DNA of 64,000 nt from Actinobacillus seminis (GCF_002263215.1 NZ_NLFK01000002.1:62001-126000), one strand, 5' to 3'. Positions 20,811-31,242 are shown, counted from the first letter of the stretch. Notes: generated by a model not told the origin, from the letters alone. A program made the numbers and translations.

Positions 20811-21052
20811 ATGATTTCTCAATAAAAAACATTTAGGTTAAACATAAAATTAAAGCGTTAAGTATAACCGCACTTTACGTATCTTTCAAAATAAACTATC
20901 ACAAATTATTGATCTATATTATGGATAAGCCATTCATTTATTGTTATATTTGCACCGAATTTACAGGGGGGAGAGAAAAACCGTCTGTTAATCGGAGATC
21001 TCTCTATATTTTTAGGGGATTTATTGTTATAAATTATCAAAGGGGTTAAACA

Positions 21053-22366
21053 ATGTTTTTTGTTCAATTTGCTATCGTTTTAGTTTGTATCCTCGTGGGT
21101 GCACGAATCGGTGGTATTGGCTTGGGCGTTATGGGGGGCTTAGGACTTGCGATCTTAGCCTTTGGTTTTGGTATTCAACCGGCAGGGTTGCCAATTGATG
21201 TGATGTTCATGATCATGGCGGTAGTTTCTGCCGCCGCCGCGATGCAAGCCGCAGGCGGTTTAGATTACATGATCAAAATTGCGACCAATATTTTGCGTAA
21301 AAATCCAAAGTATATCACCTTTATCGCACCGGCAGTAACTTGGTTATTTACCGTACTTGCCGGTACGGGGCACGTAGCCTATTCCGTTTTACCGGTCATT
21401 GCCGAAGTGAGTCGTCATAACGGTATTCGCCCGGAACGTCCGCTTTCTATGGCAGTCATTGCATCACAATTTGCGATTGTTGCCAGCCCAATTGCAGCGG
21501 CGGTTGTAGCAGTGGTTAACTTTCTTGAACCGCAAGGTATTCATTTAGGTGATGTGCTTATCGTTACCATGCCATCTACCATCTTGGGGATTGCATTAGC
21601 TTGTGTTTTCGTGAATAAAATGGGCAAAGAATTAAAAGATGATCCGCATTATCAACGTTTATTACAAGATCCGGAATACGTGAAAGCAAATTCTGTTGTA
21701 ACGACTGACAACAATGTTGAAATTAGTAAAAATGCAAAAATGTCTGTAGGATTATTCTTATTCGGTGCATTATTAGTGGTTGTCATGGGGGCATTTCCGG
21801 CTTTACGTCCGGCATTCGACGGTAAATCGATGGGGATGGCACACACCATTGAAATCGTGATGTTAGGTGTTGGTGCATTAATTATTTTGGTCTGTAAACC
21901 AAATGGAAATGCGATCACACAAGGTTCCGTGTTTCATGCCGGTATGCGCGCGGTTATCGCCATTTTCGGTATTGCCTGGTTGGGTGACAGCTTAATGCAA
22001 GCACATATGGGGGAAATTAAGGAAAGCGTCAAAGTGTTGGTTGAAACTGCACCTTGGACGTTCGCTTTTGCCTTGTTCTTACTTTCTGTATTGGTGAATA
22101 GCCAAGGAGCAACCGTTGCAACCTTATTTCCACTGGGGATTGGTTTGGGTATTCCGCCGGAAATCTTAATCGGGGTATTTGTTGCGGTAAACGGTTATTT
22201 TTTCGTGCCGAACTATGGTCCGATCATTGCGTCTATCGACTTTGACACCACCGGCACAACCCGTATCGGTAAATATATTTTCAACCACAGTTTTATGTTA
22301 CCGGGTTTATTAAGTATGGTATTTAGTTTAGCTTTCGGCTTGCTCTTTGCTCAATTATTCCTCTAA
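21053..22366 (+). CDS. dcuB: Anaerobic C4-dicarboxylate transporter, DcuA/DcuB family
   Basis: An inner-membrane antiporter that takes up fumarate, malate or aspartate and exports succinate during fumarate respiration. 437 residues with about 10-12 hydrophobic segments. The family blocks are visible: [17 protein letters not shown] at the N terminus, [21 protein letters not shown], and the C-terminal [30 protein letters not shown]. Whether it is DcuA or DcuB cannot be settled by eye; I chose DcuB because that is the common Pasteurellaceae gene. Ribosome site AGGGG. It ends with an inverted uptake-signal terminator. Confidence 0.88.
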   Translation: MFFVQFAIVLVCILVGARIGGIGLGVMGGLGLAILAFGFGIQPAGLPIDVMFMIMAVVSAAAAMQAAGGLDYMIKIATNILRKNPKYITFIAPAVTWLFTVLAGTGHVAYSVLPVIAEVSRHNGIRPERPLSMAVIASQFAIVASPIAAAVVAVVNFLEPQGIHLGDVLIVTMPSTILGIALACVFVNKMGKELKDDPHYQRLLQDPEYVKANSVVTTDNNVEISKNAKMSVGLFLFGALLVVVMGAFPALRPAFDGKSMGMAHTIEIVMLGVGALIILVCKPNGNAITQGSVFHAGMRAVIAIFGIAWLGDSLMQAHMGEIKESVKVLVETAPWTFAFALFLLSVLVNSQGATVATLFPLGIGLGIPPEILIGVFVAVNGYFFVPNYGPIIASIDFDTTGTTRIGKYIFNHSFMLPGLLSMVFSLAFGLLFAQLFL

Positions 22367-22391
22367 GTTTTATAAAACTGACAATATTTCT

Positions 22392-22427
22392 ACCGCACTT
22401 TTATTCAGTAAAAGTGCGGTATTTTTT
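22392..22427 (+). terminator. Inverted uptake-signal terminator after dcuB
   Basis: ACCGCACTTTTA (22392-22403) pairs with TAAAAGTGCGGT (22409-22420) around 5 nt, followed by ATTTTTTT. Two head-to-head uptake signals form the stem. Confidence 0.9.
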
Positions 22428-22662
22428 TATGGTATTTTCTCTGCTAAAGGCAATATTTCTTACCATTCTTGCTCAATAGTAACGGGTTAAAGCTTATTTC
22501 GTTTCATCCGAAGGAAAGGCTTAATCGTAAATCTATATCTATTTTAACTTGATGGTGCTGCATGGTTGTTAATTTTATTCCGCTTAAAATTGCTAGACTT
22601 TTGAGCATAATTGCTTACAATCGGAAGCAGTTTATGTATTTTTTATGTTTTAGGAAAGCAAA

Positions 22663-23946
22663 ATGGAAAATATTATTGTGGTCGGAGGTGGAGCCGGCGG
22701 TTTGGAGTTGGTAACTTATTTAGGCAATAAATTGGGGCGTAAAAATAAGGCGCGGGTAATATTGATTGATCGAAATAGCGCACATTTATGGAAACCCTTA
22801 TTACACGAAGTAGCAACCGGATCCTTGGATGATGATATGGATGCAGTGAGCTATCGTGCACATGCTAAAAATCATGGCTTTGAGTTTCATCAAGGTTCCT
22901 TAACCGCAGTCAATCGTGAACAAAAAAACGTGATTTTAGCGCCGATTTATAATGCGGAAAATGAATTATTGGTGCCGGAACGAACCATTCCCTATGATAA
23001 ATTAGTCTTGGCAATTGGCAGTAAATCCAATGATTTCGGCACGCCTGGCGTATCGGAGCATTGTATTTTTTTAGATAGCACGGATCAGGCAAAATTATTC
23101 CATCAACAAATGATGGAGCTGTTTTTAAAATTTGCCAATAACGACGAAAAAGATGTACATATTGCGATTGTTGGCGGCGGTGCTACGGGGATTGAACTGT
23201 CCGCCGAGCTTTATAATGCCGCAACGCATTTAAACCATTACGGATTTGGCAAATTAAATAGCGCCAGCCTAAAAGTCACTTTGTTGGAAGCCGGTTCGCG
23301 CTTATTGCCGGCATTGTCTGACCGTATTTCAGTTTCGGCGGAAGCGGAATTGCGGCGGTTAGGCGTAGATGTGCGCACGAATACCGCAGTAACCAAAGCT
23401 ATTGCTAATGGATTAGTGACCAAAGATGGAGAAACTATTTTTGCGGATTTAATGGTGTGGGCTGCGGGCGTCAAAGCTTCTGACATGACCAAAAATTTTG
23501 GCTTTGAAACCAATCGATTAAATCAAATTGAAGTCAAAAATACATTGCAAACCACTGTGGATGAAAATGTGTACGTGATTGGTGATTGTGCGGCATTGTT
23601 GCAAGAAAACGGTAAACCGGTACCGCCACGCGCACAATCGGCACATCAAATGGCGACCGTGTGTGGCAAAAATATTGTAGCACAATTGAATCATCAGTCA
23701 TTGAAGTCTTTTGTGTATAATGATCGCGGTTCGCTGGTATCTTTCTCACGTTTTGGTACCGTGGGAAGTTTGATGGGTAATTTAACTAAAGGCTCCATGT
23801 TTATTGAAGGTCGGATTGCGCGTTTAGCGTATTTGTCGTTATATCGTATGCACCAAGCGGCGTTGCACGGTTGTTTTAAGACCGGTTTGATTATCCTTGT
23901 AGGACGTATTAATCGCTTGCTACGTCCCTCTATGAAGCTGCATTAA
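22663..23946 (+). CDS. ndh: Type II NADH:quinone dehydrogenase Ndh
   Basis: A peripheral membrane flavoprotein that passes electrons from NADH to quinone without pumping protons. 427 residues. The FAD-binding GGGAGGLE is near residue 8 and the NAD-binding [14 protein letters not shown] near residue 170; GDCAAL is the second FAD motif. The C-terminal amphipathic segment ([27 protein letters not shown]) is the membrane anchor of this family. It stands alone between two inverted uptake-signal terminators. Confidence 0.94.
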   Translation: MENIIVVGGGAGGLELVTYLGNKLGRKNKARVILIDRNSAHLWKPLLHEVATGSLDDDMDAVSYRAHAKNHGFEFHQGSLTAVNREQKNVILAPIYNAENELLVPERTIPYDKLVLAIGSKSNDFGTPGVSEHCIFLDSTDQAKLFHQQMMELFLKFANNDEKDVHIAIVGGGATGIELSAELYNAATHLNHYGFGKLNSASLKVTLLEAGSRLLPALSDRISVSAEAELRRLGVDVRTNTAVTKAIANGLVTKDGETIFADLMVWAAGVKASDMTKNFGFETNRLNQIEVKNTLQTTVDENVYVIGDCAALLQENGKPVPPRAQSAHQMATVCGKNIVAQLNHQSLKSFVYNDRGSLVSFSRFGTVGSLMGNLTKGSMFIEGRIARLAYLSLYRMHQAALHGCFKTGLIILVGRINRLLRPSMKLH

Positions 23947-23949
23947 GCT

Positions 23950-23982
23950 AAAAAGTGCGGTTAAAAAATACCGCACTTTTTT
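23950..23982 (+). terminator. Inverted uptake-signal terminator after ndh
   Basis: AAAAAGTGCGGT and ACCGCACTTTTTT flank TAAAAAAT, four bases after the ndh stop. Confidence 0.9.
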
Positions 23983-24043
23983 CTATCTACAAAAGGCGTA
24001 AAATCAAAATTCGTTTGTTTTGTTTACTATTAAGGAAAGAGGA

Positions 24044-24505
24044 ATGTTACTGTATTTTGTTATTATTGCATTTTGTGCCGGTATCGCGCTGGCAATTCAA
24101 GCGGCAATTAATACGCAATTGGCAGCGGCGTTCGCCGGTCAATCTGTGATTGCGGCATTCGTTTCTTTCACCGTCGGCGCCTTGTTGCTGTTTTTAATTT
24201 GCTTATGGAAAACCGATTTGTTTGTCGCCTTACAGGAAATTCCTAGGCAGCCTTGGTGGAAAATTATCGGCGGTCCGCTCGGTGCTATGGTTGTGTTTAC
24301 CACGATTTTCCTTGCGCCGAAAATGGGCGTAACCAATATGTTGTTTTTTATTATTGTTGGGCAATTGATCACTGCTATGGTGATCGATCATTTTGGCTTG
24401 ATCGGCATGGCGCAACGCTCCGTTAACCTCTGGCAAATTATTGGCGTTTTAGTGATTGGCTTGGGGTTGACACTCTTTTTCTTCGGTAAAAAATTTTTCG
24501 GTTAA
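24044..24505 (+). CDS. DMT-superfamily YdcZ-like (DUF606) membrane protein
   Basis: About 153 residues with five hydrophobic segments, typical of the short DUF606/YdcZ family in the drug/metabolite transporter group. The N-terminal block FCAGIALAIQAAINTQLA and the central GGPLGAMVVFTTIFLAPKMGV are family features. The substrate is unknown. I start at ATG 24044, which has AAGGA upstream and begins directly with the first membrane helix; the open frame reaches back to a TTG at 24020. It is flanked by terminators, so monocistronic. Confidence 0.8.
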   Translation: MLLYFVIIAFCAGIALAIQAAINTQLAAAFAGQSVIAAFVSFTVGALLLFLICLWKTDLFVALQEIPRQPWWKIIGGPLGAMVVFTTIFLAPKMGVTNMLFFIIVGQLITAMVIDHFGLIGMAQRSVNLWQIIGVLVIGLGLTLFFFGKKFFG

Positions 24506-24522
24506 TTGCCTTAAAATCGGAT

Positions 24523-24569
24523 AAAAAACACCGCACTTTTCAACTTGGTGTAAAAGTGCGGTGTTTTTT
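24523..24569. terminator. Bidirectional inverted uptake-signal terminator
   Basis: AAAAAACACCGCACTTTT (24523-24540) is the inverse complement of AAAAGTGCGGTGTTTTTT (24552-24569). It lies between the convergent YdcZ-like gene and the psuT-like relic and can serve both. Confidence 0.92.
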
Positions 24570-24582
24570 CATGTGATTTTAA

Positions 24583-25415
24583 TTAAAGTACTGCTCCAGC
24601 GATGCCGATAAATAATCCGGCAATAGCTCCGCTCATGAGATTAGATAGTGAGCCGGCAATTACTGTGCGTAACCCCATGCGGGCGACATCACTGCGTCGA
24701 TTAGGAGCCATACTGCCCAGTCCGCCGACTAAAATAGCGATAGAACCTAAATTAGCAAATCCACATAAGGCGAAAGTGCCGATAGCAATAGTTTTAGGGC
24801 TAAGTTGTGTTTCTGCATTTGAGCTTAGGTAGTTGGTGAAATCTACGTAGGCGATAAATTCGTTTAGGATTAATTTTTCTCCAATTAATGCGCCGGAGAT
24901 TTGAGCTTCATCCCAAGGGACACCGATTGACCAAGCTATCGGGCGGAAAAGATAGCCTAGTAACGATTGTAAAGTAACGCCATCTTGTCCGATAAATCCG
25001 GCGATAGCGGAGATAATCCAGTTCAACATTGCGATTAAGGCAATGAAAGCAATTAACATTGCGCCAATATTGATAGCTAATTATGCACCGGAGGCGGCAC
25101 CGGTTGCAGCCGCTTCTATCACATTACTTGGTCTTTCGTTTTCGTTGGACAGTTTTATATCATCAACAGGTATTTCTGTTTGTGGATATAATAATTTAGC
25201 AAACAATAACTCTCAGGGTACTGCCATAAAGGAAGCGGCAATTAAATAAGGAAGCGGAATACCAAACCCAACATAGCCGGCTAATGACGCACCGGCAATA
25301 GAAGCAAGTCCACCAACCATCACCGCAAATAATTCTGATTTGGTCATTTGTTAGATAAAAGGCTTTACTAATAGAGTAAGACAAATATACCGAATAAACT
25401 ATTTAGTACACTCAT
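24583..25415 (-). pseudogene. psuT: PsuT/NupC-type nucleoside transporter, deleted and interrupted
   Basis: A relic of a concentrative nucleoside transporter (CNT family) placed after psuG, where E. coli has psuT in the same cluster. The start survives: ATG 25415 with AAGGAG and MSVLNSLFGIFVLL. A TAG follows at 25370, and the sequence jumps to [22 protein letters not shown]. About 160 residues of the family are missing. In-frame TGA (25213-25215) and TAA (25081-25083) interrupt the rest. The last 159 residues are uninterrupted (LIGEKLILNEFIAYVDF, FALCGFANLGSIAI, LSNLMSGAIAG). It cannot make a working transporter. Confidence 0.88.
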
Positions 25416-25432
25416 GAAAATCTCCTTATATT

Positions 25433-25467
25433 AAAAGACCGTCCGGTTGCAAACCTAACGGTCTTTT
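25433..25467 (-). terminator. Terminator between psuG and the psuT-like relic
   Basis: AAAAGACCGT (25433-25442) pairs with ACGGTCTTTT (25458-25467), giving a 10-bp stem with T-run on the minus strand after psuG. Confidence 0.75.
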
Positions 25468-25476
25468 TCAGGGATG

Positions 25477-26388
25477 TTATAAATTGAAATAATTAACTGC
25501 CAGTTGTGCACCGACTTTGGCATTATGTTTAACAAGATGAATATTGGCTTGTAGGCTTTTTCCTTCGGTTAATTCCACAATTTTTCCAAGTAAAAATGGG
25601 GTAATATTTTTTCCTGTAATGCCTTTTTCTTCCGCTTCTTTAACTGCTGCTTCAATGATACTGTTAATGTATTCAGGAGATAAGGCGTGCTCTTCTTCAA
25701 TTGGGTTAGCTACGACAACTCCGCCCTGTAATCCCAGCTCCCATTTGGTTTTGATCATATCTGCAATACGCTGTAAATCATCTGAAGAAAGAGGCAGTGC
25801 TAAACCGCTATCACGACAGAAAAACGCCGGTAAATTTTCTGTTTTATAACCAATAACAGGTACCCCTTTTGTTTCTAGATATTCCAGCGTTGCCGGCAAA
25901 TCTAAAATAGATTTTGCTCCTGCGCAAATAACGGTCACACTGGTTTGTGCCAGCTCTTCTAAGTCGGCGGAAATATCTAAGTTATGTTCCCAACCACGAT
26001 GAACGCCGCCTAAGCCTCCGGTAACAAAGAATTTTATTCCTGCTAATTCTGCTGCAATCATAGTTGAGGCGACGGTTGTCGCTCCTAATTTTTTAGACGC
26101 AACAATATCAGCCAAGTCACGACGAGAAACTTTAGCAATCCCTTTGCTGCTACCAAACATTTCTAATTCCTCATCAGACAAGCCGATTTTAATTTTTCCA
26201 TCCACGATAGCAATTGTCGCCGGTACTGCGCCATTATCACGGATAATTTGCTCTACTTCCCGCGCCATTGAAACATTTTGCGGATAAGGCATGCCATGGG
26301 AAATAATAGTAGATTCAAGTGCAATAATCGGTAATCCTTTTGCCATACCGTCTTGGACTTCTTGAGATAATACTAGATAATTATTCAT
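25477..26388 (-). CDS. psuG: Pseudouridine-5'-phosphate glycosidase PsuG
   Basis: Splits pseudouridine 5'-phosphate into uracil and ribose 5-phosphate, a metal-dependent reaction that breaks a C-C glycosidic bond. 303 residues, normal for the family (about 310). Characteristic blocks are [17 protein letters not shown] near residue 22, [11 protein letters not shown] near 122 and [12 protein letters not shown] near 226. It begins 2 bp after the kinase gene stop, so the two are cotranscribed. The enzyme itself is intact although both of its partners (kinase, transporter) are damaged. Confidence 0.93.
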   Translation of the reverse strand: MNNYLVLSQEVQDGMAKGLPIIALESTIISHGMPYPQNVSMAREVEQIIRDNGAVPATIAIVDGKIKIGLSDEELEMFGSSKGIAKVSRRDLADIVASKKLGATTVASTMIAAELAGIKFFVTGGLGGVHRGWEHNLDISADLEELAQTSVTVICAGAKSILDLPATLEYLETKGVPVIGYKTENLPAFFCRDSGLALPLSSDDLQRIADMIKTKWELGLQGGVVVANPIEEEHALSPEYINSIIEAAVKEAEEKGITGKNITPFLLGKIVELTEGKSLQANIHLVKHNAKVGAQLAVNYFNL

Positions 26389-26390
26389 AA

Positions 26391-27487
26391 TTAATAAGTC
26401 TCCATTTCGATTTCCAGTTGGTTTTTTGTTAAATTAGGACGAACGGTAAATTCAGATTGAATCGTATGGTACGCATTTGTCATACCTGCCAATACGCATT
26501 CGTCTTCCGTTTTGTTTTCCAGCCAAGCATCAATAAATGCCGCACTGAAAGAATCTCCCGCGCCGGTAACATCAATAATTTTATCTGATGCTACTGCCTT
26601 AACAGGATACCATTTATAGTATTTTCCGGAGGCTAATAAGATGCCTTTTGCCCCGGATGTAAGAATAATTTTATTAACTCCCATTTGTAATACTTCGTTT
26701 ATGGCAGCGCGTAATGCTTCTTCGGTATCCAAAATTTTCTCGGTAAATGTGGCTAATTCACCTTTATTAATGAACAAACAATCAACGCCGGCTAGTTGTT
26801 TTGGTAAATGTGTCATTTTAGGCTCGGAAACCGCAATAACCGCAAGCTTAATTTGTTGTTTTTGTGCATAGGCACACAAGAATTCAAGGGTTTCTTTCGG
26901 GCAATTAAGATCTACCACAATACATTTCGCTTTATGTAAGAAGGCTTGTTTTTTTATTAAACATTCTGCAGTAAAATGATCGTAAATTGACATATCGGCA
27001 AGACCAAGATACATTTCACCTTCTTTATCAAGTAAAGCTGTATAGCAGCCTGTAGATTGATTTTCCATAACAATGACGCCCTCCGTATTCATAAATGGGG
27101 AGGAAAAGGCTTTTATCCTTGCCCATTCGGGATCATTTCCTACGGCAGAGATAAAAATAACATCCTGTTCCAGTCTTCCTAAGTTTTCAGCAACATTGCG
27201 TGCAACTCCGCCAATAGATACGGTGGACGTAATAGGATTTGAGGTGTAACCTTGTAGCTCCGCTTCTGTTTTAATTTTTCTGTCCAGATTGGCGGCACCG
27301 ATACAAATAATGCTATTTCGCTCATTAAGGATATAGGCTTTACCCAGCAGAAAGTTTTTCTTCACAAGCGCGGAAATAATATTTGCTACAGCGGGCGAGA
27401 TAATGCAACTTTGTCTGCAAGTTCTTGTTGAGAGATAAAAGGATTTTGACGAATGAGGTCAAGGATTAATCGCTCGTTATCCGTCAT
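26391..27487 (-). pseudogene. psuK: Winged-HTH/PfkB pseudouridine kinase (PsuK/YeiI type), frameshifted
   Basis: The PfkB kinase part (26391-27365) is intact: IGGVARNVAENLGRL near its N terminus and VTGAGDSFSAAFIDA, the catalytic-Asp motif, near its C terminus. Upstream, from ATG 27487, lies a helix-turn-helix domain: MTDNERLILDLIRQNP, FISQQELADKVALSRP. In the database-typical form this would run on as VANIISALVKKNFLLGKA, but one base is missing near 27389-27394 and a stop follows. The correct frame would give about 365 residues, like E. coli YeiI-type fusions. A GTG at 27365 could still start a kinase without its HTH. So the gene is either regulator-dead and kinase-alive, or fully dead. Confidence 0.8.
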
Positions 27488-27505
27488 AGTATGTCCTCCT
27501 TTTGA

Positions 27506-27542
27506 CTTAAACATAAGTTTTTAATTTAAACTTATGTTTAAG
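27506..27542. promoter_or_regulatory. 15-bp inverted repeat, probable operator of the psu genes
   Basis: CTTAAACATAAGTTT (27506-27520) and AAACTTATGTTTAAG (27528-27542) are perfect inverse complements separated by 7 bp. The repeat starts 18 bp upstream of the kinase-gene ATG, in the gap to the nucleoside hydrolase gene. A large AT-rich dyad next to a gene that encodes its own HTH suggests autoregulation; it could also fold as a hairpin. Confidence 0.65.
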
Positions 27543-27636
27543 ATTCTAAGCTAATTATTTAAGAACACAAGGAACAATAACTGGATTTGTGCACAAGATC
27601 ACAAATCCGGTTTAATTAGTCTCAATGTCATTGTAA

Positions 27637-28572
27637 TTACACTGTTAAATTTTTAATGGCTTGGATAACCAAGTCCCAAAATTCTTTGTGCTTTAATTTA
27701 GTTGCAACTTGCGTATTACAAGGTTTAGGAGGATAACGAAAATCAGCTACTGTCATACCTAAAGTATGAGTACCGGTTAATTCAATACTCACAGGTACTT
27801 TGACTGTCTCAATTAAATCCGGGTTGATAACATAAGCGACGGCACAAGCATCATGTACCGGAGGATTGTCAAATCCTTGAGATTTTTTATACATTTTTCC
27901 AAAAAACTCAAGTAATTCGACTACAAATTTTGCCGACACAGTTCCTATTGCCTCAATTTGACTAACCACTTCAGGTGTTGCCAGAGCTTGATGTGTTAGA
28001 TCAAGCCCCACCATGGTAACTTTCCATCCGGCGCTGAAAACGATATGTGCCGCTTCCGGATCAATTTTAATATTAAATTCTGCAACCGCACTCCAATTTC
28101 CAACATGATATCCACCGCCCATGAGTACAACCTCTTTTACACGATCAATAATACGAGGTTCTAAACGAGCTGCTAAAGCGATATTGGTTAATCCTCCTGT
28201 TGGCACGAGAGTAATGGTTTTTTCCGGATGTGACATAATTAAATCAATAATTAATAATGCCGCATGCTTGTCACAGAATGTTTGGGTGGGAACGGGTAAA
28301 TTTGGACCATCTAACCCACTATCCCCATGAATATCCGGTGCATTTTCAATTGCTCTGATTAAAGGGCTGCATGCCCCTTTCGCAAAAGGAATTCCGCGAA
28401 TGTTGGCTATTTCGGCAACGGCAAGAGCGTTATACGACACTTTCTCTAATGTTTGATTGCCAACGACGGTTGTAATGGCGAGTAAGTCAATATCAGGATT
28501 GCCCCAAGCTAACATCATTGCTATCGCATCATCATGACCAGGATCACAATCTAAAATAATTTTTTTCTTCAC
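27637..28572 (-). CDS. Ribonucleoside hydrolase, RihA/RihB type
   Basis: Hydrolyses N-glycosidic bonds of ribonucleosides to free base and ribose, for salvage. 311 residues. The family hallmark CDPGHDDA is at residues 9-16, where aspartates bind calcium; TLVPTGGLTNIA, VLMGGGYHVGN, AEFNIKIDPEAA and VHDACAVAYVINPDL follow as expected. It resembles RihA/RihB more than RihC by eye, and I do not assign a symbol. It lies upstream of psuK-psuG on the same strand across the inverted repeat, so it probably belongs to the same regulon. Confidence 0.9.
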   Translation of the reverse strand: MKKKIILDCDPGHDDAIAMMLAWGNPDIDLLAITTVVGNQTLEKVSYNALAVAEIANIRGIPFAKGACSPLIRAIENAPDIHGDSGLDGPNLPVPTQTFCDKHAALLIIDLIMSHPEKTITLVPTGGLTNIALAARLEPRIIDRVKEVVLMGGGYHVGNWSAVAEFNIKIDPEAAHIVFSAGWKVTMVGLDLTHQALATPEVVSQIEAIGTVSAKFVVELLEFFGKMYKKSQGFDNPPVHDACAVAYVINPDLIETVKVPVSIELTGTHTLGMTVADFRYPPKPCNTQVATKLKHKEFWDLVIQAIKNLTV

Positions 28573-28656
28573 TATGTTTCTCCTTTGATATCATAAAAAT
28601 ACACTAATTTACTTGCTATTATTGATGTGTTCGTTTGATTTTTTTGAGCAAAATCA

Positions 28657-30021
28657 CTACAAAATCATTTTTACCAATTTATCTGCTTTGACACGGGCAA
28701 ATTTTTTCAGCAACTTTTGGACTGGTGCAGGATATTGATCCATGTCTTCCAGCTCACTGTAATGGCTTAATCTTTGCGTATTGCGGCGGATATGCGCCAA
28801 TTCTTGTAAAACTTGCCGGCGTAATTCCTGTTTTGGATCATGAATAAACAATCCATTTTCCGCATCTAAGCGCCAAGCGCGAGGATTTAAATTATTGCCG
28901 GTGAGCAAAATGTAACGATCGTCCACCCATACACCTTTTAAATGGTAGGTGTTATCTTGATCTTTCCAAGTACGGATTACCAATTGCCCTTGCTTAATTT
29001 GTGTTTCAAATTTTTGACTGAAGCGACGTAAATTGCTTTCATACAAATAAGGTAAGGCGCCCACCATTTTGAATGGCTCGGAAGGGGGAATATAAAAATC
29101 GTTGGCAATTTTATCGCCCACAATAATTTCAACTTGTTTCCCATTGGCAAGTAAATGGCGAATTTTTTGTTTTAAGGAGCGCGGTAAATTGAAATATGGT
29201 GTACAAATTACTAAATTGTTTTCCACTAATTGAAACAAATCTTCAATGGTTCGATTGAGAATATTGTTATTTCCCAATCCAAAGAGTGGAGAAATAGTTA
29301 AACTGTCGTTTAACGTAATCACATTAGGTATATGATATTGCGCCTGCGCCATTAAATTTTTACGAAATTGTCGAATAGAAGGACGAAAGCTTTTTGTCTG
29401 CGGACGTTGATATCGATCCAAGGGTAACACCGCGCTCGGATCGGATAAATAATTACACACAAAATTCACCATAATATCTGCCAGTGCAGCGTTGGTAATT
29501 TTGTGATAACGATCGTAACGGTATTTTTCTTTTTGGTGCAGATAAACATTGTTAATGCTGGCACCGCTGTAGAGCAATGTGTCATCAAAAACAAAGCCTT
29601 TAATATGCAGCACGCCAAACACTTCGCGCGTATTAATCGGGATACCAAAAAACATGGATGTTGCTTGCTCGCCGGCAAGTTTTGCTTGTTGCTCACAATA
29701 CCAATCGGCGTTGGTGGCGGATTTTTCAGCGCCTAATAAATTGCGTTGTGCGCGATGCCAATCCACGAAAATCTTTACTTCCAGCTCTGGGTTGGCTTGT
29801 TTGGCGCGATAAACTTCCGCTAAAATTTCTTGCCCGGCTTCGTCATTTTGCCAGTAAAGTGCGGTAATATAAATCCTTTTTTGCGCTTGGCGGATCAATT
29901 GAATAATGCGTTGTTTAAAGTCCGCAGAGCAATAAATAAATTCCACTTGATCCGCGCTTAAAGGCAAACAAGCCAAACGGTCAAGATTTTGTCGTGCACG
30001 TTTTGTTTTATTAATCAACAT
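28657..30021 (-). CDS. pssA: CDP-diacylglycerol-serine O-phosphatidyltransferase PssA
   Basis: Makes phosphatidylserine from CDP-diacylglycerol and serine, leading to phosphatidylethanolamine. 454 residues, as in E. coli PssA (451). It belongs to the phospholipase D superfamily, with two HKD motifs: HIKGFVFDDTLLYSGASINN in the first half and HLKGVWVDDRYILLTGNN in the second. It is a ribosome- and membrane-associated enzyme with no transmembrane helix, as here. It is divergent from the TrmH-family gene. Confidence 0.94.
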   Translation of the reverse strand: MLINKTKRARQNLDRLACLPLSADQVEFIYCSADFKQRIIQLIRQAQKRIYITALYWQNDEAGQEILAEVYRAKQANPELEVKIFVDWHRAQRNLLGAEKSATNADWYCEQQAKLAGEQATSMFFGIPINTREVFGVLHIKGFVFDDTLLYSGASINNVYLHQKEKYRYDRYHKITNAALADIMVNFVCNYLSDPSAVLPLDRYQRPQTKSFRPSIRQFRKNLMAQAQYHIPNVITLNDSLTISPLFGLGNNNILNRTIEDLFQLVENNLVICTPYFNLPRSLKQKIRHLLANGKQVEIIVGDKIANDFYIPPSEPFKMVGALPYLYESNLRRFSQKFETQIKQGQLVIRTWKDQDNTYHLKGVWVDDRYILLTGNNLNPRAWRLDAENGLFIHDPKQELRRQVLQELAHIRRNTQRLSHYSELEDMDQYPAPVQKLLKKFARVKADKLVKMIL

Positions 30022-30189
30022 AAATCTGCTCTATTTTTCTTCTTCGAGAACTAATCCGTTAGTTTACAATATTTAGTTGTGAACTTGGTAGAAAAAAGGT
30101 ATTTTTTCGTTATAATGCTTAAAAAACTCCATAAAGTGCGGTCATTTTTCGCTCACTTTATCCCTTTTACGACTTATTGGCAAATAAAT

Positions 30190-31242
30190 ATGAATACAAA
30201 AAAAACAACTTTCCAACACGCAAATCAATCTTCCCGTTTTAGTGAGCGTGTGGTCGGTGAAAAAATGTCGCAAAATCGACCGCACTTTGAGCGCTATAAA
30301 CGAGATGAAAAAGCCCATTTTAAGCAAGATAAACGCGCAGGACGTCCGTTTGAGAAAAAAGCGCTAACGCCTTCCGTGCGCACGGTGACAGAATGTACAA
30401 TGGAAAACGCCGGCGGTCGAGGGCAAGTGAAAGTGGTGGTGAAACGTTCGGAAAATGATGCGGTACGCGCAAAGAAAACCGGACCGTTATCACCGCGAGC
30501 GCCGGAAAAAATCAAGAAAAACCGTCTAGAAGAAATGAAAGTATATGGCGAAAATGCCTGTTTGGCGTTGTTTGCGCAACGTCCGGAAAGCATTGTGCGG
30601 GTTTGGACGACGGTAGAAATGGCGCATTGCGTGGGCGATTTGTTCCGTTATTTGGCGGCGAATAAAAAAGTTTATCATGTGGTGGATACGCAAGAATTAG
30701 CCTTAGTTAGCGGTTCTGAACATCATGGCGGGATTTGTATGTTAGTGAAAAAATCTCGTCCGTTTACGCTTTCCGGCTATTTGGATATTCCGCGTAATGC
30801 AGATTGTTTGGTCTTACTTAACAAAATTCATAATACCTACAATATCGGCGGTATTGTACGTACCTGTGCTTATTATGGTGTGAAAGGCGTGATTGTTGAG
30901 GATGGCGAGCGTTTAAATTCAGCGGTGGCAATGCGCGTGGCGGAAGGCGGCATGGAATATATTCGTCCATTGCAAATCAATACCATTCCAACCGCGTTGC
31001 AACAATTGCGTCAAGCCGGTTATCAAATTGTACATTTGACCAATAATAAGCAAGCGACAGACTTTGCTAAAGTGCGGTTGGAAAACAAGGTGGTTTTTGT
31101 GTTAAGTGATGTGCCGGATGATAATCTTGTGCAAGATAACGACGTTGTTGCTAATCTTTCTTATGCCAACCCGCTGAAACACGGTTTGAATGTCGCGGTT
31201 GCCTGTGGTGTTGTATTGGCAAAATGGACGATGCCATCATAA
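30190..31242 (+). CDS. TrmH/SpoU-family RNA methyltransferase (YfiF-like)
   Basis: A SAM-dependent RNA 2'-O-methyltransferase of the SPOUT class; the target is not established for this subfamily. From ATG 30190 it has 350 residues. A basic, low-complexity N-terminal region of about 110 residues precedes a substrate-binding domain (YGENACLALFAQRPESIVRVW, SGSEHHGGICM) and the SPOUT knot (NTYNIGGIVRTCAYYGVKGV, then GLNVAVACGVVLAKW). The start is uncertain: an in-frame start at 30079 adds 37 residues containing an uptake signal, which I judge non-coding. E. coli YfiF has the same layout. Confidence 0.87.
   Translation: MNTKKTTFQHANQSSRFSERVVGEKMSQNRPHFERYKRDEKAHFKQDKRAGRPFEKKALTPSVRTVTECTMENAGGRGQVKVVVKRSENDAVRAKKTGPLSPRAPEKIKKNRLEEMKVYGENACLALFAQRPESIVRVWTTVEMAHCVGDLFRYLAANKKVYHVVDTQELALVSGSEHHGGICMLVKKSRPFTLSGYLDIPRNADCLVLLNKIHNTYNIGGIVRTCAYYGVKGVIVEDGERLNSAVAMRVAEGGMEYIRPLQINTIPTALQQLRQAGYQIVHLTNNKQATDFAKVRLENKVVFVLSDVPDDNLVQDNDVVANLSYANPLKHGLNVAVACGVVLAKWTMPS

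Noticed and set aside
20900-20960. FNR-like site upstream of dcuB (TTGATCTATATTAT)
   Set aside because: The first half-site is perfect but the second matches only about three of five bases; too weak to list.
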